Shown: one piece after another, positions 52,726-61,205 of the stretch
Layout: each line of letters begins with the position of its first letter
Position numbering within the stretch: position 1 is the first letter of the stretch
NCBI GenBank assembly: GCA_965263345.1
Contig: CBDHHC010000024.1
Location: forward strand, 992,001 to 1,056,000
Direction of reading: 5' to 3'
Length of the DNA: 64,000 nucleotides
Origin: CBDHHC01 sp965263345
Lineage (GTDB): Bacteria; Pseudomonadota; Alphaproteobacteria; Rhizobiales; CBDHHC01
Translations under genes and position numbers: made by a program
The notes under the pieces: generated by a model
Told to the model about the DNA's origin: nothing
The model's input: only the letters and a program-made list of their open reading frames with translations
Database searches by the model: none

Positions 52726-53379
52726 ATGCGCGGCGAAATTTTACAATACGATGATAATAAAGGGTCTGGATATATTACAGGCAAAGACTTAAAACAATAC
52801 CGTTTCGAACGTTCTGACCTTCAACAACTCTACCCTGTACAACCAGGGATGCATGTGAGTTTCACGCCAAATGGTGATAAAGCTGACAAAGTTTTTTTAT
52901 TAGATCATCAAAAATATATATCTGAACCAATAAAAAGACGTCCGTCATACGAGCCTACAAATGATTATGACACAAATCAAAATCCATCATTATGGGATCA
53001 TTTTTACACCTGCATTACCGATAAATACGCAACATTTGAAGGCCGAGCAAACCTAAAAGAATATTGGTCATTTATATTATTTTATACTCTGATATTTTTT
53101 GTTCTGGCATTTGTTACAATAATGATCTCAAGTTCTCAAAATGAACTTGAGGCTGGACGTATTCCTGGCCTAACAGCCGTCACGATGTTTCTTTACCTTA
53201 TTGCTATGATTGTTCCAAATTGCGCAGTAACTGTACGTAGACTTCATGATATTGGACTGTCGGGATGGTTTATCTTGCTTAGCTTTCTTCCTTTTGGTGG
53301 GTTTGTTGTTTTATTCATGACCCTTTTACCATCAGAAAAGGGGGCGAATAATTTTGGCCCCCCTTCAAATCAACACTAA
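52726..53379 (+). CDS. Cold-shock-like domain fused to DUF805 membrane domain
   Basis: A 217-residue protein. Residues 1-65 form a cold-shock-like beta barrel (MRGEILQYDDNKGSGYITGKDLKQYRF, then GMHVSFTPNGDKADKVFLL). Residues 85-215 are a DUF805 membrane domain with FEGRANLKEYWSFILF, three or four helices and the TVRRLHDIGLSGWFIL motif. An RNA/DNA-binding fold on a membrane anchor is an interesting pairing. The function of DUF805 is unknown. It starts 69 bases after sspB on the same strand. Confidence 0.85.
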   Translation: MRGEILQYDDNKGSGYITGKDLKQYRFERSDLQQLYPVQPGMHVSFTPNGDKADKVFLLDHQKYISEPIKRRPSYEPTNDYDTNQNPSLWDHFYTCITDKYATFEGRANLKEYWSFILFYTLIFFVLAFVTIMISSSQNELEAGRIPGLTAVTMFLYLIAMIVPNCAVTVRRLHDIGLSGWFILLSFLPFGGFVVLFMTLLPSEKGANNFGPPSNQH

Positions 53380-53391
53380 CACCAATTAGGT

Positions 53392-54360
53392 TTAGGGCTT
53401 AACACCTCTTTTCTTCAACTTATTGATATATTTTTTTGCAGGATTTATTTTTATTGCACTACGTAAGTCCTTAATTGCATCTTCCTTACGCCCGAGTGCT
53501 TCATAAATATGGGCACGCGTATCAAAAAAAGCTGCTGAAGCTTGAGATTTCGAGTCAATCTCAAGAGCGCGATTAACATCGGTTAAACCATCTTCAGGAA
53601 GTCCAGCCACCATCAAAGCCCAGGCTCTGTTATTATAGTAAATTGGTTCTTTTGGGTTAAGTCGAATTGCATTGCTATAATCTTCTATAGCACTGGCAGT
53701 ATCACCGCTTTTACGATAAGCTAAAGCACGATTTGCATACAATCCTGCATATTGAGTATTTAACTTGATACCAACCGTATAACTTTCAATTGCTTTTTTG
53801 TAATCAGCTTTTTGGTGATACGTAAAACCTATTTGATAATAAATATCAAAACGGCCTGGTTGAAGTTCTATGGCTTTTTTATAATCACGAATTGCATTAT
53901 CATATTGTGAAGCACGTCGATAAAGATCGGCCCTGTTTTCATAAGCCTGCACATAATCTTTTTTCATCTTGATTGCCAGGTGATAATCTTCAAGAGCCTT
54001 GCCAACCTTACCAATCTTATCATGGGCTAAACCTCGCCCGTTATAAAATTCTGCTTTATTAGTTTTACCCTGCAAAGCAGTAGTGAAATCTTCAATCGCC
54101 TCATGAAAATTCTCTTGAAACATATGGGCATACCCACGATAACCATGAATCGTATCAATATGAGTTTTTGATAAAGGAGACTTATCAATTAATTTGGAGC
54201 ATGCTTCCACAGAATGCTTATGCTGCATTCCAAAACAGAGAGTTAAGTATTGCCCCCAGGCTTCTGATGGCCTGTTTGAACCTGTACTCAAATCATCTTG
54301 AAGACCAGTAGAAGTGATAGAACCACTCAAAGAAACAGCTATAGCTAGGGCTTTCAACAT
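53392..54360 (-). CDS. TPR-repeat protein, probably exported
   Basis: A 322-residue protein with a likely signal peptide (MLKALAIAVSLSGSITST) and about six tetratricopeptide repeats (from about residue 65), such as YYQIGFTYHQKADYKKAIESYTVGI and LYANRALAYRKSGDTASAIEDYSNAI. TPRs mediate protein contact, so an adaptor role in the periplasm is likely. It converges on the DUF805 gene and is divergent from fumC, about 80 bases away. Confidence 0.82.
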   Translation of the reverse strand: MLKALAIAVSLSGSITSTGLQDDLSTGSNRPSEAWGQYLTLCFGMQHKHSVEACSKLIDKSPLSKTHIDTIHGYRGYAHMFQENFHEAIEDFTTALQGKTNKAEFYNGRGLAHDKIGKVGKALEDYHLAIKMKKDYVQAYENRADLYRRASQYDNAIRDYKKAIELQPGRFDIYYQIGFTYHQKADYKKAIESYTVGIKLNTQYAGLYANRALAYRKSGDTASAIEDYSNAIRLNPKEPIYYNNRAWALMVAGLPEDGLTDVNRALEIDSKSQASAAFFDTRAHIYEALGRKEDAIKDLRSAIKINPAKKYINKLKKRGVKP

Positions 54361-54442
54361 TGATACTCGACTCCTCTTGTAAACCTACTTAAACTAATAC
54401 CAACCCAAAAGATTGTTCTTCTGCTGGCAAAGGAGCATACCT

Positions 54443-55837
54443 ATGAATGGAAAACGTATAGAAACAGACTCTTTTGGTGCTATTGAAGTCCCTAATGAAA
54501 GATATTGGGGCGCACAAACACAGCGCTCACTAGAAAACTTCAAGATTGGGCAAGAAACCCTACCTATTCCACTCATTCGCGCTCTAGGGGTCGTAAAAAA
54601 AGCTGCGGCACTTACAAATACAGACCTAAACACGCTTGATACCTCGATTAGCAAAGCAATCATCACCGCTGCTCAAGAGGTGATTGATGGCCAGTTAAAC
54701 AGCAATTTCCCCCTTGTCATTTGGCAAACGGGGTCTGGTACACAAAGCAATATGAATGCCAACGAAGTCATTGCGAACAGAGCAATTGAGATTTTAGATG
54801 GTGATTTGGGCTCAAAAACCCCCATACACCCCAATGATCATGTAAATAAATCCCAATCTTCGAATGATACTTTCCCAACTGCAATCCATATTGCTGCAGC
54901 TCAAGAGATACATATCCGGCTGCTTCCAGCCTTAAAAACCATTGAAACGGCTCTAAAAGAAAAGTCACAAGCATGGAAAGATATTATCAAAATTGGCAGA
55001 ACCCACCTTCAAGACGCCACGCCCCTCACCTTAGGACAGGAATTTTCTGGTTATGCTGAACAAATTGCTAATGGCATAAAACGTATCAATTCGGTACTAC
55101 CAAGATTATATCAGTTGGCCCAAGGTGGCACAGCAGTTGGAACAGGATTGAATACCAAAATGGGCTTTGATATAAAATTCGCAGAACACGTTGCAACCAT
55201 AACAGGTATTCCTTTCACGACAGCACCAAATAAATTTGAGGCGCTTGCCTCAAATGATACCATCGTCGAAGTGTCTGGAGCCTTAAATGTCATTGCAGTA
55301 AGTCTAAACAAAATTGCCAATGACATTCGATTATTGGCATCAGGACCTAGATCAGGCTTAGGAGAAATATCTCTACCAGCAAATGAACCTGGCTCATCAA
55401 TAATGCCTGGAAAAGTTAATCCAACACAATGTGAGGCTATGACAATGGTGTGCGCCCAAGTGATGGGTAACCACACAACAATGACAATTGCCGGATGTCA
55501 AGGACATTTTGAATTGAATGTATTTAAACCTGTATTAGCGTATAATTTATTGCAATCCATAGCCCTACTATCAGATGCCTGTAACAGTCTGACAAAAAAA
55601 TGTATAATTGATATTGAGCCAAATCATGCTCATATTAAACAACTAATGGAAAAATCATTAATGCTTGTAACGGCATTAGCCCCACATATTGGTTATGATA
55701 AGGCAACTAAAATCGCCAAACAAGCCCATCAGAATGGCACCACCCTAAAACAGGAAGCTATTAATTTAGGTTATATTACAGAAGATATATTTGATAAAAT
55801 CGTTCGACCAGAAAGTATGATTGGACCAGAACAATAG
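54443..55837 (+). CDS. fumC: Fumarate hydratase, class II
   Basis: Interconverts fumarate and malate in the citric-acid cycle; cytoplasmic homotetramer. About 464 residues. The N-terminus RIETDSFGAIEVPNERYWGAQTQRSLENF is conserved. The substrate sites include SGTQSNMNANEV, HPNDHVNKSQSSNDTFPTA and GRTHLQDATPLTLGQE, and the signature GSSIMPGKVNPTQCEA is intact. The open frame extends to 54413, but the ATG at 54443 with AGGAG upstream is correct and gives the family length. Confidence 0.97.
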   Translation: MNGKRIETDSFGAIEVPNERYWGAQTQRSLENFKIGQETLPIPLIRALGVVKKAAALTNTDLNTLDTSISKAIITAAQEVIDGQLNSNFPLVIWQTGSGTQSNMNANEVIANRAIEILDGDLGSKTPIHPNDHVNKSQSSNDTFPTAIHIAAAQEIHIRLLPALKTIETALKEKSQAWKDIIKIGRTHLQDATPLTLGQEFSGYAEQIANGIKRINSVLPRLYQLAQGGTAVGTGLNTKMGFDIKFAEHVATITGIPFTTAPNKFEALASNDTIVEVSGALNVIAVSLNKIANDIRLLASGPRSGLGEISLPANEPGSSIMPGKVNPTQCEAMTMVCAQVMGNHTTMTIAGCQGHFELNVFKPVLAYNLLQSIALLSDACNSLTKKCIIDIEPNHAHIKQLMEKSLMLVTALAPHIGYDKATKIAKQAHQNGTTLKQEAINLGYITEDIFDKIVRPESMIGPEQ

Positions 55838-55847
55838 AGCTAAAATC

Positions 55848-56081
55848 ATGGGACAACGCACAAAGAAATACTCACTCACACTTGCAGGACACAGAACCTC
55901 TGTGTCAATGGAAGAGCCCTTTTGGGAGGCTTTAAAAGACATCTCAAAACGCAAACAACAATCAATTACAGCGATAGCCTCCCATATAGATAGGAACCGT
56001 AGTGATTTACCACTTTCCAGTGCTATAAGAATATATGTATTAGAATATTACCGTTTTCGTAATGATGAAAAAAGCAGCTAA
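55848..56081 (+). CDS. Ribbon-helix-helix domain protein (RHH_4-like)
   Basis: A 77-residue DNA-binding-fold protein starting MGQRTKKYSLTLAGHRTSVSMEEPFWEALKDIS. The beta strand HRTSVSMEEPFW and helices EALKDISKRKQQSITAIASHID match the alphaproteobacterial RHH_4 family that commonly follows fumC. The TTG start at 55821 would overlap fumC; ATG 55848 is preferred. It may bind its own promoter region or another target. Confidence 0.83.
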   Translation: MGQRTKKYSLTLAGHRTSVSMEEPFWEALKDISKRKQQSITAIASHIDRNRSDLPLSSAIRIYVLEYYRFRNDEKSS

Positions 56082-56110
56082 CAATCTTATCATAAACTAA
56101 TGCAATGATC

Positions 56111-56956
56111 TTATTCTAGCTCTTCATGTTTCTTAAAACCTATATAAATATTGGCATTTGAGGAGTGTGCTAGCTCTTGTATGGCCTCTAATTCCCGAAG
56201 GCGCAATAAAGCCGGGTGCTTCGAATAAGTTTGAGCCGTGTCTTCAATTTGCTTTAAAATTTCAGCCTCGGTATCCGCCTTTATTTTACTCGCTTTGGCT
56301 TCAGATTCTGCTTCTAATTTCTGCGCTTCAGCCTGTGCCAGGGCGTCCACATTGCGGATTTCAGCCTGAGCTCTTGCTGCAATCTGCTGTGTTTCTGCCT
56401 TGGTTCTTGCTTCAACAAGCTGTGCCTGACTGGTTCTTTCAGCAGCAAGAACTTTATTCATAATTTCTTGTAAATTCCCAGGAAAGATTAAATCTTTTAC
56501 ATCTGCTCGTAGAATCAACACTCCATAACGTGCTGCAATTTCTTTAACATCACGCAAAATATCTTCACTAAGACGATTTCTATTGGTAAGAATATCCTCT
56601 AATGTCATAGACGCTAAGGAACGACGTGCAGCAAGCTGAACATCACTGTAAAGCCGATCTTCGTAATTCTCAACTTCATGAACCGCAGCTTTTGGATCAA
56701 TTACACGAAACTGAACAATAATACTCACACGAATGGCAACTTTGTCAGCTGTGAGGATTTCCTGCCCTTTAATTGTAAGTTCTCTTTCACGCACATCAAC
56801 AATGACAACATCAACTGTTGGTCGCCCTTGTCCCCATAATTTTCCAGGAGGCTTTGGAATCTTATACTTACCGGCATCAAGAACCTTCACCATAACACCA
56901 TCTTCATACCAGAGGCCACGATGCGTATCTCGAATAATAATTTCTCTATTATACAT
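56111..56956 (-). CDS. SPFH/band-7 protein (slipin-like)
   Basis: A 281-residue protein with the SPFH core (about 55-190: VDVVIVDVRERELTIKGQEILTADKVAIRVSIIVQFRVIDPKAAVHEV) and an Ala/Glu-rich coiled coil (about 170-255). No transmembrane helix precedes the core; the N-terminus is short and hydrophilic (MYNREIIIRDTHRGLWYEDGVMVKVL), so it may attach to membrane peripherally. The ATG at 56956 is chosen over a GTG two codons upstream. Slipins form membrane microdomains. Converges on the RHH gene with 29 bases between. Confidence 0.85.
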   Translation of the reverse strand: MYNREIIIRDTHRGLWYEDGVMVKVLDAGKYKIPKPPGKLWGQGRPTVDVVIVDVRERELTIKGQEILTADKVAIRVSIIVQFRVIDPKAAVHEVENYEDRLYSDVQLAARRSLASMTLEDILTNRNRLSEDILRDVKEIAARYGVLILRADVKDLIFPGNLQEIMNKVLAAERTSQAQLVEARTKAETQQIAARAQAEIRNVDALAQAEAQKLEAESEAKASKIKADTEAEILKQIEDTAQTYSKHPALLRLRELEAIQELAHSSNANIYIGFKKHEELE

Positions 56957-56980
56957 AATCACAAATTATTCTTATAAATT

Positions 56981-57135
56981 AATGCTGGTGACCCCGCAGC
57001 TTAACCGATATGGAGAACGGTTGTCCAGATTGGCAATCTGCTGACCCATCTTGCTTGGATGATAGCGAAACCTTTGTCAATACGCTCCTTGTAAAGCCGG
57101 AGCCACCACATTCATTATGTCTCAGTTAAAATAAG
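56981..57135. other. GC-richer block between slipin and DUF255 genes, no gene recognised
   Basis: About 155 bases with roughly half G+C by eye in a genome of about one third. Open stretches exist on both strands (for example minus-strand YKERIDKGFAIIQARW and plus-strand MENGCPDWQSAD) but none has a start and ribosome site. Several short hairpins occur (CTCC...GGAG, GCTG...CAGC). It may be a remnant of a transferred element or a structured RNA; I cannot tell which. Confidence 0.3.
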
Positions 57136-57159
57136 TGTCAATAAGTTATATAAAAAAAA

Positions 57160-58998
57160 CTATTGTTCAGAACGCCTAACAACTCTCTGTTTCATCATCC
57201 GTGCAACGACGGGCCTTAAGTCAGCAGGCTCATAAACGGGCAGAGAACAAATCTGATTAGCACAAGCAAAAACAGCAGCTGTCTCAAGCTCAGGATATTT
57301 TACATCCTGATTTAACATAGGCCCCTGAGAAGGGTCCCACCAATCAACCCGCTTATATGGTAATGCAAGTTTCAAAGCAGCAACATGTAACGCTTTAGCT
57401 TGAGGATCAGTCTTTGATCCTACGACGGTAATATGAGCAGGTTCAACACTCAACTCCTGATCAGCCAAGATCACACCTAATAAGAATCTCCGCCTGTTCG
57501 TTATCGCATCAGTCGCCAGATAAGTCATTGCATGCTTAGCTATTTTCTTAAAACGCTTTTCTCCTAAAGTACGGTAAATAGCATTTGAAAGACGAACAAA
57601 GCGAATATTCTCTTCAATATTCAAAAAAGGTTTTTGAAACACACCTGTTTTTGCTGAGGGTGTCTTAGTTGTTATATATCCCGCAACCTCATATTTAAAA
57701 GTCGCTGAGATAAAGCCCGCTGTCTTGGCAGAAAGTTTCAGCCATTCTTCATCTCCTGAAGCAGAGTAAAGATCAAGAAAAGCCTTGGACATTGCAAGAT
57801 TATCAGATAAAAAAGGACCGCCTTTATCATTTTCACCATGCTGAAATCCACCATTATTCAAGGACCTATTATCAATTACCCATTTGGCAACTTTCTTGGA
57901 TATTTTGAGCAACTCCGCATCACCAGTCACACGGTGCAACGCAAGTAACCCTGAAATTGCCCAACCATTTTCACGAGCATATTGATTTTTATCTATTTTT
58001 GGAAACTTGCCGAGCGCCTTACGTTTCTCTGCAGTTAGTTGATAAAACTCTTTTCCAAGAATCTTCTCATCCACATCAGCATCCTGGCTTGTATAGAATG
58101 CTCCATTTTGACCCAACAAATAATTGATAAGGTAATCAGAAACTTTACGAGCAGCTTTCAAATACTTATCTTTTCCAAATAAAGAATATGCATATGAATA
58201 TAACTCAATAGCCTTCACCTGAGACCACATTATCTTTTCATAATGCGGTGCAGACCAATCTCGCTCATGAGAATACTGATACACCCCTCCCCATTCCTGA
58301 TCCATAAGGGATAAAGCAGCATCAAGTGTTTCAAGAACACGCTCTCGCATTTTAACATTCCCTAAACGGGCTTGATCCATTGCATACTCAATAACTTCTG
58401 GCTGTAAAAACTTTAATCTGCGTCCCCAACCGCCATGCTCAACATCATATGTTTCTTCAAGTAATGTTAAAATTTTCTGTTTCTGTTGATCATTCAAAAA
58501 CAGTTTATCACCTCGTTTAATTTCTGTTTCTTTTCGTAAAGCGGGCACTCTATCTGGATGATGACGTATGGTATACAAAATTTGAGCCATTGAGCTCGGT
58601 CTTAAAAACCCTTGGAGTTTTGCAACTTCATTGCCTTCAGAATCAAAGATGATTGTGGCTGGCCAACCCCAATCTCCATAACGAGAACCAAGATCAGGAT
58701 GAGCATCCTGGTCAGCTTTTACTGCCAAATAACCGTCATGCACCATTTTTCTAATGACGGGATGTGCATATGTTCTTCGCTCCATAAAATGGCACCAATG
58801 GCACCATTTTGCATAAAGGTCGAGTAAAACATATCGTTTTTCTGATTTAGCTTTATCAAATACATCCAATGTCCATGGATGCCACAGAATCTGCGGAGCT
58901 TCTTTCCCAGAAAAAGTTTGCTTTTGTGCAAAAGCATTCGCTGTCATTATATTGAAACTCAATAATACGACACATAAAATGAGTTTTATCTTATGCAT
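57160..58998 (-). CDS. DUF255 thioredoxin-fold protein (YyaL/spermatogenesis-associated 20-like), exported
   Basis: A protein of about 612 residues with a signal peptide (MHKIKLILCVVLLSFNIMTANAFAQ). A thioredoxin-like domain carries the CHWC motif (70-73 counted from 59010) in LLDLYAKWCHWCHFMERRTYAHP. A long alpha/alpha-barrel-like helical domain follows (residues ~170-520), with WSQVKAIELYSYAYSLFGKD and ENGWAISGLLALHRVTGD. Members with this architecture are annotated as thioredoxin-domain proteins; the enzymatic function is unresolved. ATG 58998 replaces an upstream start that would spoil the signal peptide. Confidence 0.85.
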   Translation of the reverse strand: MHKIKLILCVVLLSFNIMTANAFAQKQTFSGKEAPQILWHPWTLDVFDKAKSEKRYVLLDLYAKWCHWCHFMERRTYAHPVIRKMVHDGYLAVKADQDAHPDLGSRYGDWGWPATIIFDSEGNEVAKLQGFLRPSSMAQILYTIRHHPDRVPALRKETEIKRGDKLFLNDQQKQKILTLLEETYDVEHGGWGRRLKFLQPEVIEYAMDQARLGNVKMRERVLETLDAALSLMDQEWGGVYQYSHERDWSAPHYEKIMWSQVKAIELYSYAYSLFGKDKYLKAARKVSDYLINYLLGQNGAFYTSQDADVDEKILGKEFYQLTAEKRKALGKFPKIDKNQYARENGWAISGLLALHRVTGDAELLKISKKVAKWVIDNRSLNNGGFQHGENDKGGPFLSDNLAMSKAFLDLYSASGDEEWLKLSAKTAGFISATFKYEVAGYITTKTPSAKTGVFQKPFLNIEENIRFVRLSNAIYRTLGEKRFKKIAKHAMTYLATDAITNRRRFLLGVILADQELSVEPAHITVVGSKTDPQAKALHVAALKLALPYKRVDWWDPSQGPMLNQDVKYPELETAAVFACANQICSLPVYEPADLRPVVARMMKQRVVRRSEQ

Positions 58999-59121
58999 AA
59001 ACAGAAACATTCATATTGATTGTTGCGGGAACTATCAAAATGTAAACCTGCCTCTATACACAAGTAAAATCACACTTTCTCAAAACTCTGTGATATAAAG
59101 AAGAAAATATAGGCTTAGAAA

Positions 59122-61161
59122 TTATCCTCTGCCGCTCTCACGTGCTAAAATTATATTGAGTAGTTTGACTTGCTTCTCTAACCCTTGATAGACTTTGACC
59201 CATGTCTTATCTTTTGTTGTTTCAGCAATTGGACGAGAAATAATAAGCGCTTTTGTAATCAGTCTTAGAGCTTCATTATTCTCTTTGTTCGCCATTTTGA
59301 CAGCAGCAAGTTTTTGGTGAGTTTTGACTTGATGTAAACGTAACGTATTGCTTTGTGGATCTTTAACTAGAAGCCTATCAATAACAGTTATTGCTGCAAG
59401 ATACCTTGAAGCTGCACCATTTAAATCAGTTTGATCCACCATGATTGAGGCAAGTTTGTTATGCAACTCAAAAACATCAAGCAATCTTTTCTGATCATGT
59501 GGTTGAAGTTTAACTAAATTAAGTCGGATAAATAAAGCAGAATTATATTGTTTAAGAGCCTCAGACAAACTCCCAAGTGAAACTAAGGTATCTGCACTAT
59601 TTTCCAATTCACTAGCCTTATCATCTCGTGATTTTATCTCAGCATAGCGTAAACGTTCTACAGCAATTAGTTTTTGTCTTTTATCAACATTGTCGATAAC
59701 ATTATCTTGCTGCAATTTGTCTAAATCCCACAGAGACAAACGAGCATTATTTATAAACCAGTTATTCTGAGTTGTTCTATCGCTGGTCATCGCTTTGCTG
59801 AATGCACGTCTTGCTTCTTGGCGCGAACCATATGTTTTTTGCATCCACCCATGCCAAAACATACCTGGTGCATGAGAGGGTTGTAGCTTCGCAGCTCGAG
59901 CAAAGGGTTGAACAGCTCGCTTAACGTTATTGAGTGAAGCGATAACGGCATAATTACGATAAGCTTGGGCAGCTATTTCACTTGTATTTGCACCAAGCAT
60001 ATTATCCGCAATATTTTTAAGTAAAATTTCGGCCTCTTGTGGCCTTCCCCCATTTAACAATTGCAAAACTTCAATATGCCTGTGGTCTAAATTTGAAAAT
60101 TCAATAATTGAGTAAAATGTTTGCTTCAAACCTTTTGAAATTGCGGGTAAATTATTTTGATTTTGAGCGTCTGTTGAAGCATATCTAACCATAAGTGGTA
60201 AGATTGCATTATCAACTTTATTAGAAACCTGTTTTGATAAGAACAAACTATAACTCAAACCAAAGGCTACAAGAAAAATAGCAATACATGCAGGTATGAT
60301 ATAATAATATTTTTTAATCCAAGTGATGGGTTGAGAAACAGCAATCTCTTTGGCTTCATCAACTTCAACAAGTGGGCGAGAGCCAACAACTTTAGCTTCT
60401 ATAGCCAACTCTCTAATTTTATTATATCCCCTGTCTATTAAATTTCTCTGCTCTATATCCTTTGGTGCAGTAGGGTTAGAGTGCTCTTGAATTTCTTCAA
60501 ACTCAGTTTCTTCTGCAAGAGATTTCTTATGAGCTTCTACTTTTTTCTTAAAAGCAGCGACCCTGGCCTCTCTTAAATTATCTTTATTTTCAATAATCGG
60601 CTCGGCTTCTAACTTTATAGGAGACTGTGTTACAACCAAGGACTTTTGCGGCCCCTGTTTATTCTTAATTCTCGCAATTGACTCAAGCAATTTATCTCCA
60701 TGATCGCGGATATCAATAGTTTGAATAACATCAGGTTCGTTAGAAACTTTTCCCTTCTCATCGACTTTATAACGAAGCGAGGGGGGTAAGCACTCTTTTT
60801 CAGGGTTCCCCGCTTCTCCATAAAGAATTAATGGTATGATTTCTTGGGCTCGACCCAAAAGTTTAAAAACGCGTATCTCTTCATACACATCAGGATTCTC
60901 AGCTGCATTGGGAGAACATAATACAATAAGATATGCTGAGGATTTCAACTCCTGTATCGTTTTAGGGCTGAGTATCTGACCAAAGGGAATAGCACTTTTA
61001 TCTTTGAAAATTGGCTGTAAGGTTTTTGCAATTAAATTCTGTGAACCTTCAGATGTACCATTATCTCCAGCTAAAGTCCTGATGATTTTATCAGCAAATT
61101 TAGTATCTTTATGACAATAAGAAACAAATGCTTTATATTTATAATCTACTTTTTCAACCAT
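59122..61161 (-). CDS. TIR-domain transmembrane TPR protein
   Basis: A 679-residue protein. The TIR domain spans about residues 9-165: KAFVSYCHKDTKFADKIIRTL; BB-loop-like PIFKDKSAIPFGQILS; CSPNAAENPDVYEEIRVFKLLG; then PLILYGEAGNPEKECLPPSLRY. Glu94 or Glu95 is the candidate NADase residue. A charged linker follows, then one transmembrane helix (286-308, YYIIPACIAIFLVAFGLSYSLF). The C-terminal ~370 residues are TPR-like, on the far side of the membrane if the TIR is cytoplasmic. The group is common in alphaproteobacteria without a settled function. It lies 44 bases downstream of the dynamin-like gene and is probably co-transcribed with it. Confidence 0.87.
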   Translation of the reverse strand: MVEKVDYKYKAFVSYCHKDTKFADKIIRTLAGDNGTSEGSQNLIAKTLQPIFKDKSAIPFGQILSPKTIQELKSSAYLIVLCSPNAAENPDVYEEIRVFKLLGRAQEIIPLILYGEAGNPEKECLPPSLRYKVDEKGKVSNEPDVIQTIDIRDHGDKLLESIARIKNKQGPQKSLVVTQSPIKLEAEPIIENKDNLREARVAAFKKKVEAHKKSLAEETEFEEIQEHSNPTAPKDIEQRNLIDRGYNKIRELAIEAKVVGSRPLVEVDEAKEIAVSQPITWIKKYYYIIPACIAIFLVAFGLSYSLFLSKQVSNKVDNAILPLMVRYASTDAQNQNNLPAISKGLKQTFYSIIEFSNLDHRHIEVLQLLNGGRPQEAEILLKNIADNMLGANTSEIAAQAYRNYAVIASLNNVKRAVQPFARAAKLQPSHAPGMFWHGWMQKTYGSRQEARRAFSKAMTSDRTTQNNWFINNARLSLWDLDKLQQDNVIDNVDKRQKLIAVERLRYAEIKSRDDKASELENSADTLVSLGSLSEALKQYNSALFIRLNLVKLQPHDQKRLLDVFELHNKLASIMVDQTDLNGAASRYLAAITVIDRLLVKDPQSNTLRLHQVKTHQKLAAVKMANKENNEALRLITKALIISRPIAETTKDKTWVKVYQGLEKQVKLLNIILARESGRG

Positions 61162-61205
61162 CTTTACGCGCCAGAATGGAATTTCTATTAACTTTATCTG
61201 GAAGC

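Noticed and set aside
56733..57044. 103-codon plus-strand frame across the slipin start
   Set aside because: Mostly antisense to the slipin gene; its tail only crosses the GC-rich block, which I kept as unexplained instead.
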